DNA of 64,000 nucleotides from Saussurea involucrata. Lineage: Eukaryota > Streptophyta > Magnoliopsida > Asterales > Asteraceae. This document shows positions 40,690 to 54,011 of the stretch, piece by piece (within the stretch, counting starts at the first letter, position 1; the number at the start of each line of letters is the position of its first letter). Location of the stretch: positions 35,823,001 to 35,887,000 of the forward strand of contig CM066314.1 of NCBI GenBank assembly GCA_033807775.1, read 5' to 3'. The notes under the pieces were generated by a model, which did no database searches, was not told the origin of the DNA, and saw nothing but the letters and a program-made list of their open reading frames with translations. Both the position numbers and the translations under genes were made by a program.

Positions 40690-41060
40690 TGACAATCGTC
40701 ACACAAAATAACTGTGGCGAAATCATCACATATAGTTACGTTTAATATTTATAACCGTGACTACTGGTTACCTTTTGAGCACACAAAATAATAAAAACCG
40801 TGGCTATAAACAACCGTGGCTATTGGCCACGTTTTACATATTTTTGTGACTATATATACATTTCTTTTGGTCAATGAAAAATGGTTTCATGTGGCCAATG
40901 GCCATATGTCAGTCTATGGCCACAGATAATAACCGTTACAATATAAAACCATGGTTTAGACAAAAACCATGGCTAACCCAATACTCATGACATATAATTA
41001 CACCTTATTTTTAGAAACGTGGCTATAGGTTACCTTTTGGTCACACAAAACAATAGAAAG
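40690..41060. repeat. Middle CCGTGG/CCACGG repeat field, split by RE-E
   Basis: The same words as the right field. It closely parallels 57105-57340, so part of the array is duplicated. It ends in GAAAG, the RE-E target. Confidence 0.8.
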
Positions 41061-42343
41061 TGATAACGCCACTTTTTGGCGTTATTTTCGGTCCTGAAAC
41101 CAATGAGATTGGCTTGTATTTAAGCAAAGAGGCGGAACTTTATGGTTTATCTAGTGGAATGTACATGTAATCTAGAAGACGGCAATCATCGAGAAAGGAA
41201 ACTAAAAAGAGTCCAAAAGAGAGCCAAAACGAAGCCAACAGAAGCCCAAGATCCAAGTCCAATACCCGTACCCGAACCAGGACCCGAACCTGACCCAGAA
41301 CCTAATCCGGATACATCAGGGGACACGCACGGTTTGTCCCACGGTTTGCAAGTGGCGGGACAAGTGGCGTAACCCTTTGTTTCAGCTCTATAATTTGGTA
41401 TGTTCCGGATGTTAGGTCATTCTCCGCACACGACGACTGGGAGCAGCTTAGGGGCGATTTCTGGAGACTTTTCACGTCTTTTGGAGCCACGGTAGAGGAT
41501 CAATCGAGGAGAAGTTCACCACGCGATTTAGATACGAGCACGAGAGAAGGGGGTTCATCATCACAGCTATCACGTTTTCAGTTACCATGTTTACATACAC
41601 TTTCGTTTTTCTTTCTCTTGTGTTTGAATCCACCACCAACATGAACTAATTTCTAGATGTTCGGGGTTGGAATGAATTTGATTTAAGCTTGTGAACATGT
41701 GACTAAAGACCTTTATCAGTTTTTCCTGTTTTAATGAAGCATGTGATTTAGTTTTTAATGCTTTTGTGACTTTGGCCAATTTACATTTGATTTGTTGTGA
41801 ACAATTAAGTTCGAGAGAATTAATTGTTAATCTAGAACTAGAAATTGCATGCCCAAGGTGAGAAATTGGTGATAGAGATATACCAAGTAAGCCTTAGTCC
41901 AGTTAAATCTTGATTTTAATGTGTTTTGAATTCCATAGGTTGAGATCGAGAGATACGACTTGTGCTTTTCAAGATAAAACCCGTTGTTGCTTGAGAAAGA
42001 ACAACGGTGACTTTTAAAGATTGGGTATTCATTGAAAGGAATAATTGGTAATTGTTTTGAGTCAGATGTTTATATGTGAAAACCTTAGGATTTCCAACTC
42101 TCAACTGTTTTCTCTATCTGAAGTTCCTTAAGTTGTTTCTGTCTCGTTTGTGATTTGTTTTCTTGCAATTAATTAGTTAATACCAACCATTCAAAATTGC
42201 AACCGTTCAATTAATAGATCTTATAGTAATTATGATACTTAGTTCCTAGTTCCCTGTGTTCGATACTCGTACTTTTGTACTATTACTTGATTTCGACCCG
42301 TACACTTGCGGTTAGATTTAGGGGGGTGTGAACCCGCCTATCA
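41061..42343 (+). repeat. RE-E 5' LTR
   Basis: TGATAACGCC...GCCTATCA, 1283 bp, same family as the RE-C LTRs (inverted relative to them). ORFs at 41142-41372 and 41916-42104 have duplicates in the 3' LTR and are LTR by-products. Confidence 0.95.
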
Positions 42344-42349
42344 AGTTTT

Positions 42350-42367
42350 TGGCGCCGTTGCCGGGGA
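42350..42367 (+). other. Primer binding site, tRNA-Asp (RE-E)
   Basis: TGGCGCCGTTGCCGGGGA, seven bases into the interior; the usual Athila-type primer site. Confidence 0.95.
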
Positions 42368-42501
42368 ACTAGTTGCAACTGATAGCACTACCAGCTATAA
42401 GCGCTATTAGATTGAACATTTTTTTTATTATTTTGTTCCACCACTTTCAATTTTTGGATTGCTAATTTTGTTTACTTCCCGTTCCAGGTGCTAACTGGTT
42501 T

Positions 42502-43781
42502 ATGCCAAGGAAAACCCGAAGGGAGAAAATCGAACCACTCGATTCGGAGATTGAGAGAACCGACCGTCGATTACGCAAGGAAGCAAAAGCTAAAGAACAC
42601 ATCAAGATCAGATGGCCGACGAAGAAGCACACCCGAAAAGATGTCCTATGCGGTCGTTTGCCGACCCGAATGTGGCAGCGGCACGCATAGGCATCCAACC
42701 ACCCACCACTGTGGCAAACTCCTTTGAGCTCAAACCGTGTACCATCGTCATGGTACAACAAAATCAATATGGAGGAGCCCCAACAGAAGATCCTCATGCA
42801 CATCTCCGTGCATTCGAGAGGATTTGCAACACGTTCAAGATCAATGGGATGGAAGAGGATGTAATTAAGCTGAGGCTGTTCAGCTTTTCACTCAAAGGCC
42901 GAGTCATAACTTGGACTGAAAGCATCCCACCGGACTCGATCACCACCTGGGCACAACTGAAAGCCGCTTTTCTTCAAAAGTTTTTCCCACCAAGCAGAAC
43001 CGCCCAACTTATGGCCGAGATCACCCATTTCGCTCAATGGGACCAAGAGACATTATATGAAGCTTGGGAGAGGTACAAATACATGATCAAGAAATGCCCT
43101 CATCATGGGTTACAAGGTTGGGTCATCATCCAAACCTTCTTCAGTGGACTCCACCCACAGTTCAAAAACGACATCACCGCTGCATCGGGTGGAGCACTAA
43201 TGGATAAGTCTTATGAGGAAGCGTGCGAGCTGATCGATAATCTAGCCAAACACAGTTTTTCTACTCCAAGATCAGCCGTTAGAAGAGTTGCAAGCGTTCA
43301 AGAATCGGATGAGCTGAAAGAAATAAAAGCTCAACTAGCCGCGATCACGAACCACCTGAAAGGAGGCAGTCCTCAAGAACCTGAACAAGTTCAGTTTATG
43401 CAAAACCGGAACAACCAGCCGAGGAACGATCCTTTCTCGAATACTTACAATGAGGGGTGGAAGAAACACCCGAACTTTTCATGGAGCCAACCCGGTCAAC
43501 AACCACAAGGTAATAACTCCAACTTTTCTAATTCTTCTAATGCTAACAATGTTTATTGTCCTCCAGGTTTCAACCAAAGGAATTTCAATGAGGGACAATC
43601 TAGGGAGAAGAAACTGGGGCTAGAGGACATGATGATGAAGTTTATGGCGAAGATGGATGGCACGGTTGGAGAGCTAGCGAGCACGGTTAACACGGTCAAA
43701 GCGGCGACTGATCAGAACACGACATCCATAAAGCTCCTTGAAAGACAAATGGGGCAAATTTCGGAAGTCTTACAAAACTAG
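42502..43781 (+). pseudogene. Athila-type gag (RE-E)
   Basis: It starts at ATG 42502 (M-P-R-K-T-R, as in RE-C). The native frame shifts near 42600, and the frame from 42612 then stays open for 389 residues. Seen: D-P-H-A-H-L-R-A-F-E-R-I-C-N-T-F, W-A-Q-L-K-A-A-F-L-Q-K-F-F-P, and W-V-I-I-Q-T-F-F-S-G-L-H-P (retrotransposon gag domain); an Asn/Gln-rich stretch (~270-325); and a final helical part (M-M-K-F-M-A-K-M-D). No zinc knuckle. It ends at TAG 43779-43781, where RE-C stays open (Q-T-R-A-P-G), so this stop is secondary. It is better preserved than the RE-C copy: only the frameshift near the N-terminus breaks the capsid region. Confidence 0.88.
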
Positions 43782-44673
43782 CCCCATGAACGTTTCCAAG
43801 TCAGACAGAAAGGAAACCGAGAGAAGAATGTAATGCCATCTTTCTGAGAGTGGCAAGGAGCTGATCAAGGAGCCTACATGAGAACCGTCATCAAAAGATA
43901 CCAATCCCGAGGAGCAAGACATCGAGATCATAAAAGTGAATGAGTTGGGGGCCGAGAAAGATATAGTGACTGAAGAGGTCAAGAAGAGTGAAGAGAAAAA
44001 GAGACAACCACCAGTCAACCCGTCTGTACCACCGCTACCATATCTGAATCGGGTGAAGGCATAAAAAGATGAGGAACAGTTCAAGAAATTCCTCGACATC
44101 TTCAAGAAGCTTCACATCAATATCCCTTTCGCAGAAGCGCTTGCCCAAATGCCAACGTATCTCAAGTTCATGAAGGATATCGTATCAAAGAAGAGGGCAA
44201 TAGAGCACCAGTCCACCATTGCACTTACTGAGGAGTGCAGCGCGATTATTCAGAACAAGCTTCCCCCGAAGCTTAAGGATCCAAGGAGTTTTTCGATCCC
44301 TATTCAAATTGGGAATCTTTCTTTTAATAAAGTGTTGTGTGATTTAGGGACTAGTATTAACTTAATGCCCTTATCTATTTTTTGGAAACTCGGATTGGGA
44401 GAAGTGAAGCCGACATATATGACGCTTAAACTCGCGGATCGATCGATCGTGTACCCGTATGGAGTGGTAGAGGATGTGCTCATAAAAGTCGACAAGTTCT
44501 ACTTTCCGGTGGACTTCGTGGTGATCGACATAGATGAAGATCAAGAAGTCCCGTTGATATTGGGAAGACCCTTTCTGGCCACGAGCAAAGCGCTAATCGA
44601 CATGGAAGAAGGTGAGATGACACTAAGGGTCGGTGGTGAGAAAGCAGTATTTAAGATGTTCGAGAAGGAGTGA
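43782..44673 (+). pseudogene. Linker and Athila-type aspartic protease (RE-E)
   Basis: 43782-44140 reads, in shifting frames, the Glu/Lys/Pro-rich linker (L-P-Y-L-N-R-V-K-A, then TAA at about 44062). From 44149 a 174-residue frame holds the protease: V-L-C-D-L-G-T-S-I-N (active Asp), L-G-L-G-E-V-K-P-T, V-I-D-I-D-E-D, I-L-G-R-P-F-L-A-T-S. It ends at TGA 44671-44673 without a reverse transcriptase. RE-C ends the same way, so the loss of pol predates the spread of the two copies. Confidence 0.85.
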
Positions 44674-46759
44674 TCGGAAGGAAGGTCGAGCCACGACCGA
44701 AACCATGGCGCTGGGTGGGAGGCAACCCACCGAGGTTAGCGTTTTCTTTTAATATTTGCGTTTTTTGAGAGTTTTTATTTACAAAAAAAATTGAAATTTG
44801 TGGAACAGAGACATACGCGACTTCCTGCGCGGTTTGCAAACCGCGTGGAAAGTCGCGGGGGCCTCTGTTGGTTTTTGTCTTTTCTTGCATTGTGTGTTTC
44901 GTTCCCTTGTTTTCTTTCGCCTTTTGCTTTGAAGTCTTTTGTTTTTGCTCTCCCCCACCCTTTTTCTCCGATGACTCTGATTGGCGCTCGAATTTTACAA
45001 GAGAATATCCTCCGTCCGGGCAAACAGGTATGTTCTAACTTTGTATGTTAACGAGTGGTGTAAGATGTTTTGGTTCCCTTAGTTAATTGAGATGAAACAA
45101 ACCTAAGTTTCACTTAGGTTTGGGGTGCCTCACCTTTCAACATCTACACACTCACTTTTAACCCCGTGCAAACCTCGGTTTTACCGAGGTTTGGGGTTGG
45201 CTTTATTTGACAAACCTAGGCCACGACCTAGGTTTGGGTTGCCCATTATTGAAAATCTTTAGGCTAGCTCCTTGATGTTTCTTGTTAATACTATGTCTTT
45301 CCTTTTTGATGACTGTAATAATTGTACAATGACTTGTGTCACCTAAACCGATACTTGCACATTGGGGACAATGTGTGGGTAAGGTTTGGGGTTGCCCAAT
45401 CGGGCCCACGTTTATGCACGTAGATTTCCTACACTTCTGAGTGTCTAGATCACATTAGCTAAATTTTTTTGTTTTGAATGATTGAGACCAACCATTGTGG
45501 GAAGAATCTTGTGATAGTGACGTGACCATTAGGGAAGGACCGGGAAAGGACATGACTAGGAACATTAGTGGAGACCACCCAATAGCGAACTTTGAGCCTA
45601 AAAGACGTTTTTCATTTCGAGGGATTTAAACACTTAATTCATAGACACTTTTTCGAGTTCCTTGTCGTGAATATAGAGTGATCTCGCTATATTTTTGCAT
45701 TGAGTAGCAAAGACAACCATCGGGATATTGGGTAAGGGTATAGTAGACCATATCGTGTGGACCTTAAGAGATGATTCCAGGCATTTAGTGTATGTTTAAC
45801 CAATTTTAGCTATCGTTCCTTTCGACCCATTATGTGTGCACCTATAACCCATTTTGCAGCCAAACACTCACCCTATTCATTTCATGACCCACCATTAAAC
45901 CCGAGCCAAAAACCTTAGCCAACCCTTATCCGAACGTGTGTCAATCAGAAGCAGTACAGGTCAGTCGTGAAAATAGATAGAAAAGAGGGCCAATGCAGCA
46001 CCAATCAAATAAAGAGGACCAATGAAGTCCCAACTTGAAAAAAAAATACAAAAAGAAAATAAATACAGTTATTTAGATAGCTTTACGACAGCTAAATAAG
46101 TGAGTCAAAGCGACTCCATTAGAGATAAAGAGGGCCAAAAGATAGAAAGTGAAGTAAAGAAAGTTCAGAATTGCTAATGATTGACACACCGAGGAATTTT
46201 GATCCTTTTACCCTTCAATTCTTAACCATAACCCTAGCCCCGTTACAACCCTTGTAAAGACCTGGATGATCTTTTGGAAAATGTGATTAGGGTATACGAC
46301 CACCTTTACCAATATTCCCTGTCTTGCTACTTAATTCCTTTCTGAGATCGACCTTTTGGACATTTGTGCGCCTTTCAATAGAGTTGTCATGTGATTTTTG
46401 AGTATTCTTGTACATAACTTCCTTACACATGACAACATGTGCGATAACCTAGGTTCGAGTGAAATGAGAGTATCCCGTGAGGTAGGGTCGAGGCAAAATG
46501 TTTTCCCTAGTATGTGTGGACCTGGTACGACCTTAAGGTAATCGGAGCAGTCACGAATTTAATTCACAATGGAAGGTCATAGATCAAACAGAATAAGGAT
46601 GAGGCGAGAGTGAGATAGGCATTCACGAGTATGGGAAATCACCAGTGCATTACATGGTACCGATTGGAAGTTGTGCAATTATTATTTCACTGATATGTGC
46701 TTTTATTCTATTGTATCGCTAATTTGCTTGAGGACAAGCAACGCTCGGTTTGGGGTTGT
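44674..46759 (+). other. RE-E non-coding 3' region with hairpins and PPT
   Basis: A GGTGGG...CCCACC hairpin (44714-44731). The palindrome CGCGGTTTGCAAACCGCG at 44828-44845. Three hairpins ending in PPT-like Gs (45099-45234). A long unique stretch (45400-46740) is conserved with RE-C, and the PPT GGTTTGGGGTTGT (46747-46759) follows. Several short ORFs, none with family features. Confidence 0.85.
45099..45234 (+). repeat. Triple hairpin block (RE-E)
   Basis: Stems AAACCTAAGT/ACTTAGGTTT (45099-45121), AAACCTCGGT/ACCGAGGTTT (45170-45192) and AAACCTAGG/CCTAGGTTT (45212-45234), loops 3-5 bases. Each 3' arm runs into TTTGGGGT or TTTGGGTT, which resembles the PPT. Counterparts in RE-C at 15309-15446. 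Confidence 0.93.
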
Positions 46760-47558
46760 TGATAACGCCAATTTTTTTGGCGTTATTTTCGGTCCTGAAA
46801 CCAATGAGATTGGCTTGTATTTAAGCAAAGAGGCAGAACTTTATGGTTTATCTAGTGGAATGTACAGGTAATCTAGAAGACGACAATCATCGAGAAAGGA
46901 AGCTAAAAAGAGTCCAAAAGAGAGCCAAAACGAAGCCAACGGAAGCCCAAGATCCAAGTCCAATACCCGTACCCGAACCAGGACCCGAACCTGACCCAGA
47001 ACCTAATCCGGATACATCAGGGGACACGCGCGGTTTGTCCCGCGGTTTGCAAGTGGTGGGACAAGTGGCGTAACCCTTTGTTTCAGCTCTATAATTTGGT
47101 ATTTTCCGGATTTTAGGTCATTCTCCGCACACGACGACCGGGAGCAGCTTAGGGGCGATTTCTGGAGACTTTTCACGTCTTTTGGAGCCACGGTAGAGGA
47201 TCAATCGAGGAGAAGTTCACCACGCGATTTAGATACGAGCACGAGAGAAGGGAGTTCATCATCACAACTATCATGTTTTCAATTACCATGTTTACATACA
47301 CTTTCGTTTTTCTTTCTCTTGTGTTTGAATCCACCACCAACATGAACTAATTTCTAGATGTTGGGGGTTGGAATGAATTTGGTTTAAGCTTGTGAACATG
47401 TGACTAAAGACCTTTATCAGTTTTTCCTGTTTTAATGAAGCATGTGATTTAGTTTTTAATGCTTTTGTGACTTTGGCCAATTTACATTTGATTTGTTGTG
47501 AACAATTAAGTTCGAGAGAATTAATTGTTAATCTAGAACTAGAAATTGCATGCCTAAG

Positions 47559-49806
47559 TGTAACGTCCCAAAAATTACAAGCAAATTTAAATTTTTAAAT
47601 AAACAATTCATTTATAACAACTCATTAAACAATCCCAACGTTTCGTTTGCAAACTCATAATTAATATCTTTATAATAAAAACCAGCGGAATAAACGTTTA
47701 ATTAATAAAACCATAAAACAACCAGCTCTCCTCGCGCGCCCGTGTGTACTTGTCACGCCTTGGAGCCGCTCGGACCTGGAACCACAGTTCATTGGGAAAG
47801 GGTAAGCACGAAGCTTAGTGAATTCCAACACATGCGCAGATAGGAATTATATACACATCACCCCTATCCGCACATAAGCAACAACATCACAGTTACATAA
47901 AACGAGTAAACATCTACAAGTAATTATGTATCCAACACCTCGGTCCCACCGAATTGTAATGTAACACACTCGTCACACCGAGTTCCCACAACGTTCCTTT
48001 CCACTTCCTCGGTCCCACCGAATTGTAATGTAACACACTCGTCACACCGAGTTCCCACAACGTTTCTTTCCACTTTCTCGGTCCCACCGAATTGTAATGT
48101 AACACACTCGTCACACCGAGTTCCCACAACGTTCCTTTCCACTTCCTCGGTCTCACCGAATTGTAATATAAAACATTTATACTAAGCATTCAAACCAATC
48201 AAATATTACACACCACAAACAACTAGTTCACACCACAAAGACAGTAGTACATACAAACTATTATGACATGCATACAACCCCTAACTACACAGTGAGAGAA
48301 CTCACCTCGAATGCGCGCCCAGCTTAATAACACAAATCAAGCTTCACAATTACGGTCACTTCCCAGCACCTAAACGCATGTTAAAAATGTGTCAATACGA
48401 TACCCGGACCCTATGACACGACACACGCTTAAACCGTCACTAAAACTATTTTCCGTTCTCGCCAAACAGGTCAGTTCGGGACCTGTTTCGACCCCTCTAA
48501 ACCCAGAAAATTCCCAATATTATTTCATGACCAGAAAGTACTCTGAGTTAGGGTTCCAAGGACATATTATACGCCTCCTAACGATTTTTCTACAATTTAC
48601 TACGGATTTTACAAAAACAGTTTCCAGCACAGCGAAAATCAGCACCTTTCAGTATAAAACGACAATTCGACCCATGCTACGTCCCGAACTGGGTTTTGCA
48701 CAAAACACAGAAACGTTTCTAGACTCAAAAAGGGAACTTTTGACACCGGTTTCACCCCAAACCGAGTTACGAGCAGAAAGTTATGGTTTACACAAAACAG
48801 TGGCAGATTCCAGAATTTTACACATAAAATGACGAATCACCGAACTTGCGACCACTTTTTCGCCCAGCTAGAGACCGAACCAGTTTTCTGCTAAAACACG
48901 AAAAACATGCCCGACCCCGAGCTTGAACCGTGGGCGCCAGTTTCGGCTCAAACGGAGTTACGACGGAAAAGTTATGATCACACGAAAACTGGACAGCACA
49001 CTTAGAATTTTCATAAAATCGCGATTTATAAAAACGGTTCAAGGCTTAATCGATTCGGGTTTTACGCTACGAGTGACACCCACTGCCACCGCACTCCACA
49101 CACAGCCACCGCAGCGGCGGCGTGCGGCGGTGGTGGTCTCGCCGGAAAACGAAAAGGAAAAAGGAAAAGAAAACGAGACGAACGGGAGAACGACTTACCT
49201 CAAGACGACGCCTCACCACCACGACCGATCTTCTCTCCCTCGACTCCTCCGACGGACAGCAGCAGCGGCGACCTCCGCTAACAGCAACCGCGGCGACAGG
49301 TGGGGGGGGGGGGTTCCGGCCAACTCCTCTCTCTCTACCTCTCGGTTTCTATCTCTCTCTCTCTACCTCTTCTTCTCGGCTCTTCTCTATCTCTCTCTCT
49401 CGTTTCTCTTCTCACAGCCGCACCACGAGACACAATTAGGGTTATGGGGTTTTTCTTTTTGGAATGTTTAGTTGGCTTGAAACACAAGAAAAGAAGAAAA
49501 CGAGAAGGGGGGGTTCGGTCATGGGCTGAGACCCATGCACAAGTTCCAAAAAAATGCACAAATAGCCCCTCAACTACACCTCATCTCACAATCTATAACA
49601 AAAGACACGTAAGCTAACATTGTTGGTCCTTTTTGACACCAAACCACTAACCAAAAGCAATTAAAGGTAAACACTTTAAAATGGTTTAAAGATTTATTAC
49701 GCATTTGGTCAAACTTGCTAACCCCGTTAGTAAGGATTCGCTAAAAGAACGATATTAAAGCAATTAATTAAAATATATATAAACATACCGGGACACGGGC
49801 TTTACA
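47559..49806 (-). repeat. RE-F 3' LTR (left copy)
   Basis: 2248 bp. On the minus strand TGTAAAGCCC...GGGACGTTACA. It includes a 69-bp tandem repeat (47938-48175) and a run of 12 Gs near 49303. ORFs (48389-48832, 48923-49471 and others) recur in the other LTR and have no domain features. By eye about ten base substitutions separate the two LTRs. Confidence 0.95.
47938..48175. repeat. 69-bp tandem repeat in RE-F LTR
   Basis: Three full units plus a partial one. Each unit contains TCGGTCCCACCGA (a small hairpin) and CACACCGAGTTCCC. The same array is at 54391-54628 in the other LTR. Confidence 0.95.
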
Positions 49807-49823
49807 ACTCTCCCCCAATTGGA

Positions 49824-49950
49824 TTAGACTTCGCCCTCGAAGTCTCTGCCTACGAATAGCTCCGGATAGTTCTCCCTCATCTCAACCTCAGGTTCCTAAG
49901 TCCACTTGGAACCCCTACTAAACTTCTCGAATACTATTCTTACTAACGTA
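49824..49950 (-). pseudogene. Remnant of chromodomain-type pol C-terminus (RE-F)
   Basis: The minus strand reads L-V-R-I-V-F-E-K-F-S-R-G-S-K-W-T, a TAG where Trp is expected, then E-P-E-V-E-M-R-E-N-Y-P-E-L-F and an acidic end before TAA (49824-49826). This is the pattern of the last residues of Tekay/Del-type chromoviral polyproteins (W-T-W-E...M-x-x-x-Y-P-E-L-F). The stop is TGG to TAG. No continuous pol can be followed further upstream. Confidence 0.75.
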
Positions 49951-52900
49951 CTCTTTCTAATACACTGGGGTTGTGATCGGCAAAACACCCCGACAATTGA
50001 AATCATTCCTAGCCAAGCGACTACGGTTGTCCCCCAACCTTAGATATTCCATACATCCCGAGTCAAATCTCAAGCTCTAACCACTCTAAAGCTGCTCATC
50101 AGTATACCCCACAGGATACTCGATTACGATCCCTCCTATCATTAATTGACGATTAACTTCTACGAATTCTAATAGACTCCAAAGATTTTCAATAACTTAT
50201 ATTAACAAAACATCGACCTCCTGCCGAACATCGGTCCAACCGACTACAATAACAAACATCGGCCACCCGCAGAACATCGGTCCAACCGATTACAATAACA
50301 AACATCGGCCACCCGCCGAACATCGGTCCAACCGATTACAATAACAAACATCGGCCACCCGCCGAACATCGGTCCAACCGATTACAATAACAAACATCGG
50401 CCACCCGCCGAACATCGGTCCAACCGATTACAATAACTCACATAAGCGTGGCATTATCCTAGACACTAACACAAATAGATATCCCCCACAACCAAATCAA
50501 CTAACACACACGTAGGTCATTCCACCATAACCATTCATTACAAGTGATCATTTGAGGGTTACTACTACCGTCACCATGATTATCTTAAAATCGGCTACAA
50601 CTCTCCGATTATACTAAAGGTGTTTGGCCTCAAGCCCAAAAGTCGACACCTAAATATACCACCTACTTCAAAATGGTTGATGCGCATTTATTCTCTTAAT
50701 AACAAAGGGCATCAATCCCTTAACCAATACTATTTGGCCTACAGTACTAACGCGAGTGGAATACCTACCTTCCACCGTCGACGTATCATCCACACTTGCT
50801 CTACGAAGCCAAGTCACACCGTATCGAGGATACACCTTGACGTCTACCTCCCAGGTACGCCTCAAGACCCAGCACACCGGAACTACCTCCCAGGTAAGTG
50901 CCCACAACTATATCCTCCTAGTACCTACTGGAAAGTCTAGGTTAAAACACATGAATACCGGGGTCCCACCCCGAGATACCCAACCGACCATTACCAACGA
51001 CTGACTAACGTGTCTAAGGATCCAAAGCAAACAGCCTACCAACAGCATGCCTATTCCGGATTGACTCACTCACTCAAACATGTAAACACTCAACGTGCAA
51101 AGAATGCCAAACGGTGCGACAAAAACAACTCATCAACTAGACTCCACATCAAGCCATTAAAACCGGGCAATTGGCCCATGACTAACTCCAAGTCAAAACC
51201 GAGCAAAATGCTCCATGCTTGCTAGACTCATAGGTCGGAAAATGCGTTTAAACAAAGTTTAAGCAAGCAATACTCTGAAATCAACCTTAGTCCCAGACTC
51301 AACACGGGTTAAACAAAAGAGTTTTCCAAAAGGACTCACACCCTAAAAATTCTCGAAATGACACATGACACTTAAAAGCACATTTCCCCAGATGGTTTAC
51401 AAAATCATTTACAAAATATTCTCAACGTCAAGATTTTTCATTTCCAAAAAGACCGTAAGCAATAAAACTACTATTACCAGGTCGGTAGTTACGCAAAAAT
51501 GGACACGCTCGTCCCACATATGAAAATCATGTTAAAAATCCTTTCATTGCAGCTTAGTAAAGCGAAATAAATAATTTCTGTGAAAATGAACCTTCACGGT
51601 TCTAGTATGAATTGGCTCATGACATGCACTTAAAGTAACCGCTTAACCTTAAACAGGATGCGACAAAGGTGTGCACAAAATTTCAAAATCGGTTCCACGA
51701 CGTTTGACCCCAAAATTTCTCTTTTTAAATCATAAAATGTCGTGGCACAGGGTCCACCAACAAATTTTTACGTGCGTCAGTTAGTCATCCAAAACGATGA
51801 AACGGTTTACAAATATATTTTTGTTAAAACACAATTGTCTTGCGAAATTTTCAAACTTAAAGGTAGAAATCAATTCGCTTTTATCATTTGCAAATATCGA
51901 CTAAAACCTCATAAAATCTCTAACTGGGGTAGGCGTGCAAGCTTGTAACACTTCCTTAAATTTTTCTTGCAATGACACAAAAGCTCCAATTAACTCACAC
52001 CAAATCTCAAAAGGTGGGGTTCTTTAAATTGATTTCCAAAATTTCCCCAAATGGTCACATAAACAAATAAGATATGCACCTCGCAAAATTAAACCCACAC
52101 GACTCAACATGCCGTAAAACAAAACTTCATGGACCCTAATGAACTCGATGACTCTAAGTCAAAAAAAATAGCACCATACATTGTGCCCCCAAAGTCAAAT
52201 TGCCAAAAGCAAAAACATGAATGAGACGCCAAAATCCCAAAAATCTCTTCCCACGGTAAAACCATAAAACAACATTGTTTAACCAACTTATTTTAACCAA
52301 ATCACCCAAATAGTCTTATACAGACACCGCGGGATGTAACTTTCCGTCTCAACTCTAACATATGTGGAGGAATTCCAATATTAAAGTCGCAAACCGTAGT
52401 CACTTGCCCAACATGTTAAACACCACAAAACACGGATATCATCATACCCAAAAGAACCGTTGGAAATAATCAATGATACAATTTTAACAAAGTTTGCAAC
52501 TCTCGTGATAAAAAGGTTTCATGCACTTTCAAAACCATAATTCGAAATCTTGTGTGTGTACTAAACATTTCCCAAAATTCCAAAACACCATCCCTAAAAG
52601 GATTTGAAACACCAGAAGTAGTTAATGCAATTTTATTTTCAAAATAAACTTCGTGCATGACTCAGTCGGCATTCCACGTCTCGACTCATACTCCTCCAAA
52701 CCTCTCCAATCCACTATCGTCCTCCGAACATTTAACCTCTTAGGGCAAGTTGGGAAATTACGTCAAATAATCCCTACGATTTTTCCTCAAATCCAAGTCG
52801 GCTCTATAAGCCTATGGCTCTAGTACAATCTCCCATCTCGGCCCGAAATGATCTGCTTACAACAAATATCATCCTTATCGTCACTCCAAGTGACTAATAC

Positions 52901-53996
52901 TATAATCGTCTTTCTATTCCAACGACTACTAGTTTAGAACCTTCGACACTACCCCAACGATCATCCCATCAAAGCAAGTCAAGTACACACATGTATCAGT
53001 GGATCTACTATAATTGTCTCCCCTCGTGACGGCTATTCAGGGTAGATAATACAATGCGTTATTAGCACATAATAACTCATACTAACAACACTCACGCTCG
53101 ACTCCTTGGATTCCTCGTGACTTCCCCTACTCGAGCATTTATCATGTGCTTCCGGTAGTAGGAGCTCTACTACTACCTTCCACGCCTATCATCACTCGTT
53201 CCGAGTCCCATCCCGAGGGTCCAAGTAGTTTCTCGCCGAAACTATACACATAACATAATTAATCCACACATGCCAGTTCAAGAACATATCCTAAACAGGC
53301 AAACTCATACAACTACTGTATATATAAGACCATCGGTCTCCCCGATCAGACAGCCACAATTGTATACATAATAAACCATCGGTCACCCCGATCGTACAAC
53401 AACAATTAAATATATAATTAACCATATGCCCGCACCAGCATATATATACATCCACCCTTCCTAGCTCCCTAGGAATTTCCTCTTATCCCACTACCCTTGC
53501 TACTACCGAATTCCTACTAATTATAACGGGTGACCTCGCGAATACCCGATTATATGCAGTGCGAAACAAATAGACAGTCGAATACAAGACTCTATCCTAG
53601 AACGGTTGGACTCAAACAAGAGCTGCGCAATAGAACTAAATCGAATATTCTAAGGCTATAAATCTCTTACTGCATACAACCTAGAGGGCATCCACTTAGT
53701 AACCTATCATAATTAGCATAAATTCCTAATAGCAAGTAGTTCAACATACAGCATAGTGTCCACAACAGGCAATCTAGCATGCATACTCTATGATCTAGAA
53801 AGCAATAAAACACTAAGCATTGTACCTTTCCCTTCGGCTCCGGCTGACTGTACACACTGCGCCCTCGATCACCGTTCCTCGAACGGGTTTTTACTTTTTC
53901 TTTTATTTCCAAAAAGATTTAATAAAGAAGTTGAAAATTCCCCAGCCGCAACTTGAGACCAAACACACCGAGGTGCGTTTGATTCACTCAAGCTGT
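49951..53996 (-). other. RE-F interior, no intact coding region
   Basis: About 4 kb without an ORF of family type on either strand. Contains a 46-bp tandem array (50211-50436) and otherwise unique, pyrimidine/adenine-rich plus-strand sequence. A related short pattern, CCATCGGTCTCCCCGATC, recurs near 53330-53390. Confidence 0.7.
50211..50436. repeat. 46-bp tandem repeat in RE-F interior
   Basis: About 4.7 copies of a unit containing AACATCGGTCCAACCGATTA and AACATCGGCCACCCGCCG. CATCGGTCCAACCGAT is itself a near-perfect palindrome. Confidence 0.95.
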
Positions 53997-54011
53997 GCTC
54001 TGATACCAAGT

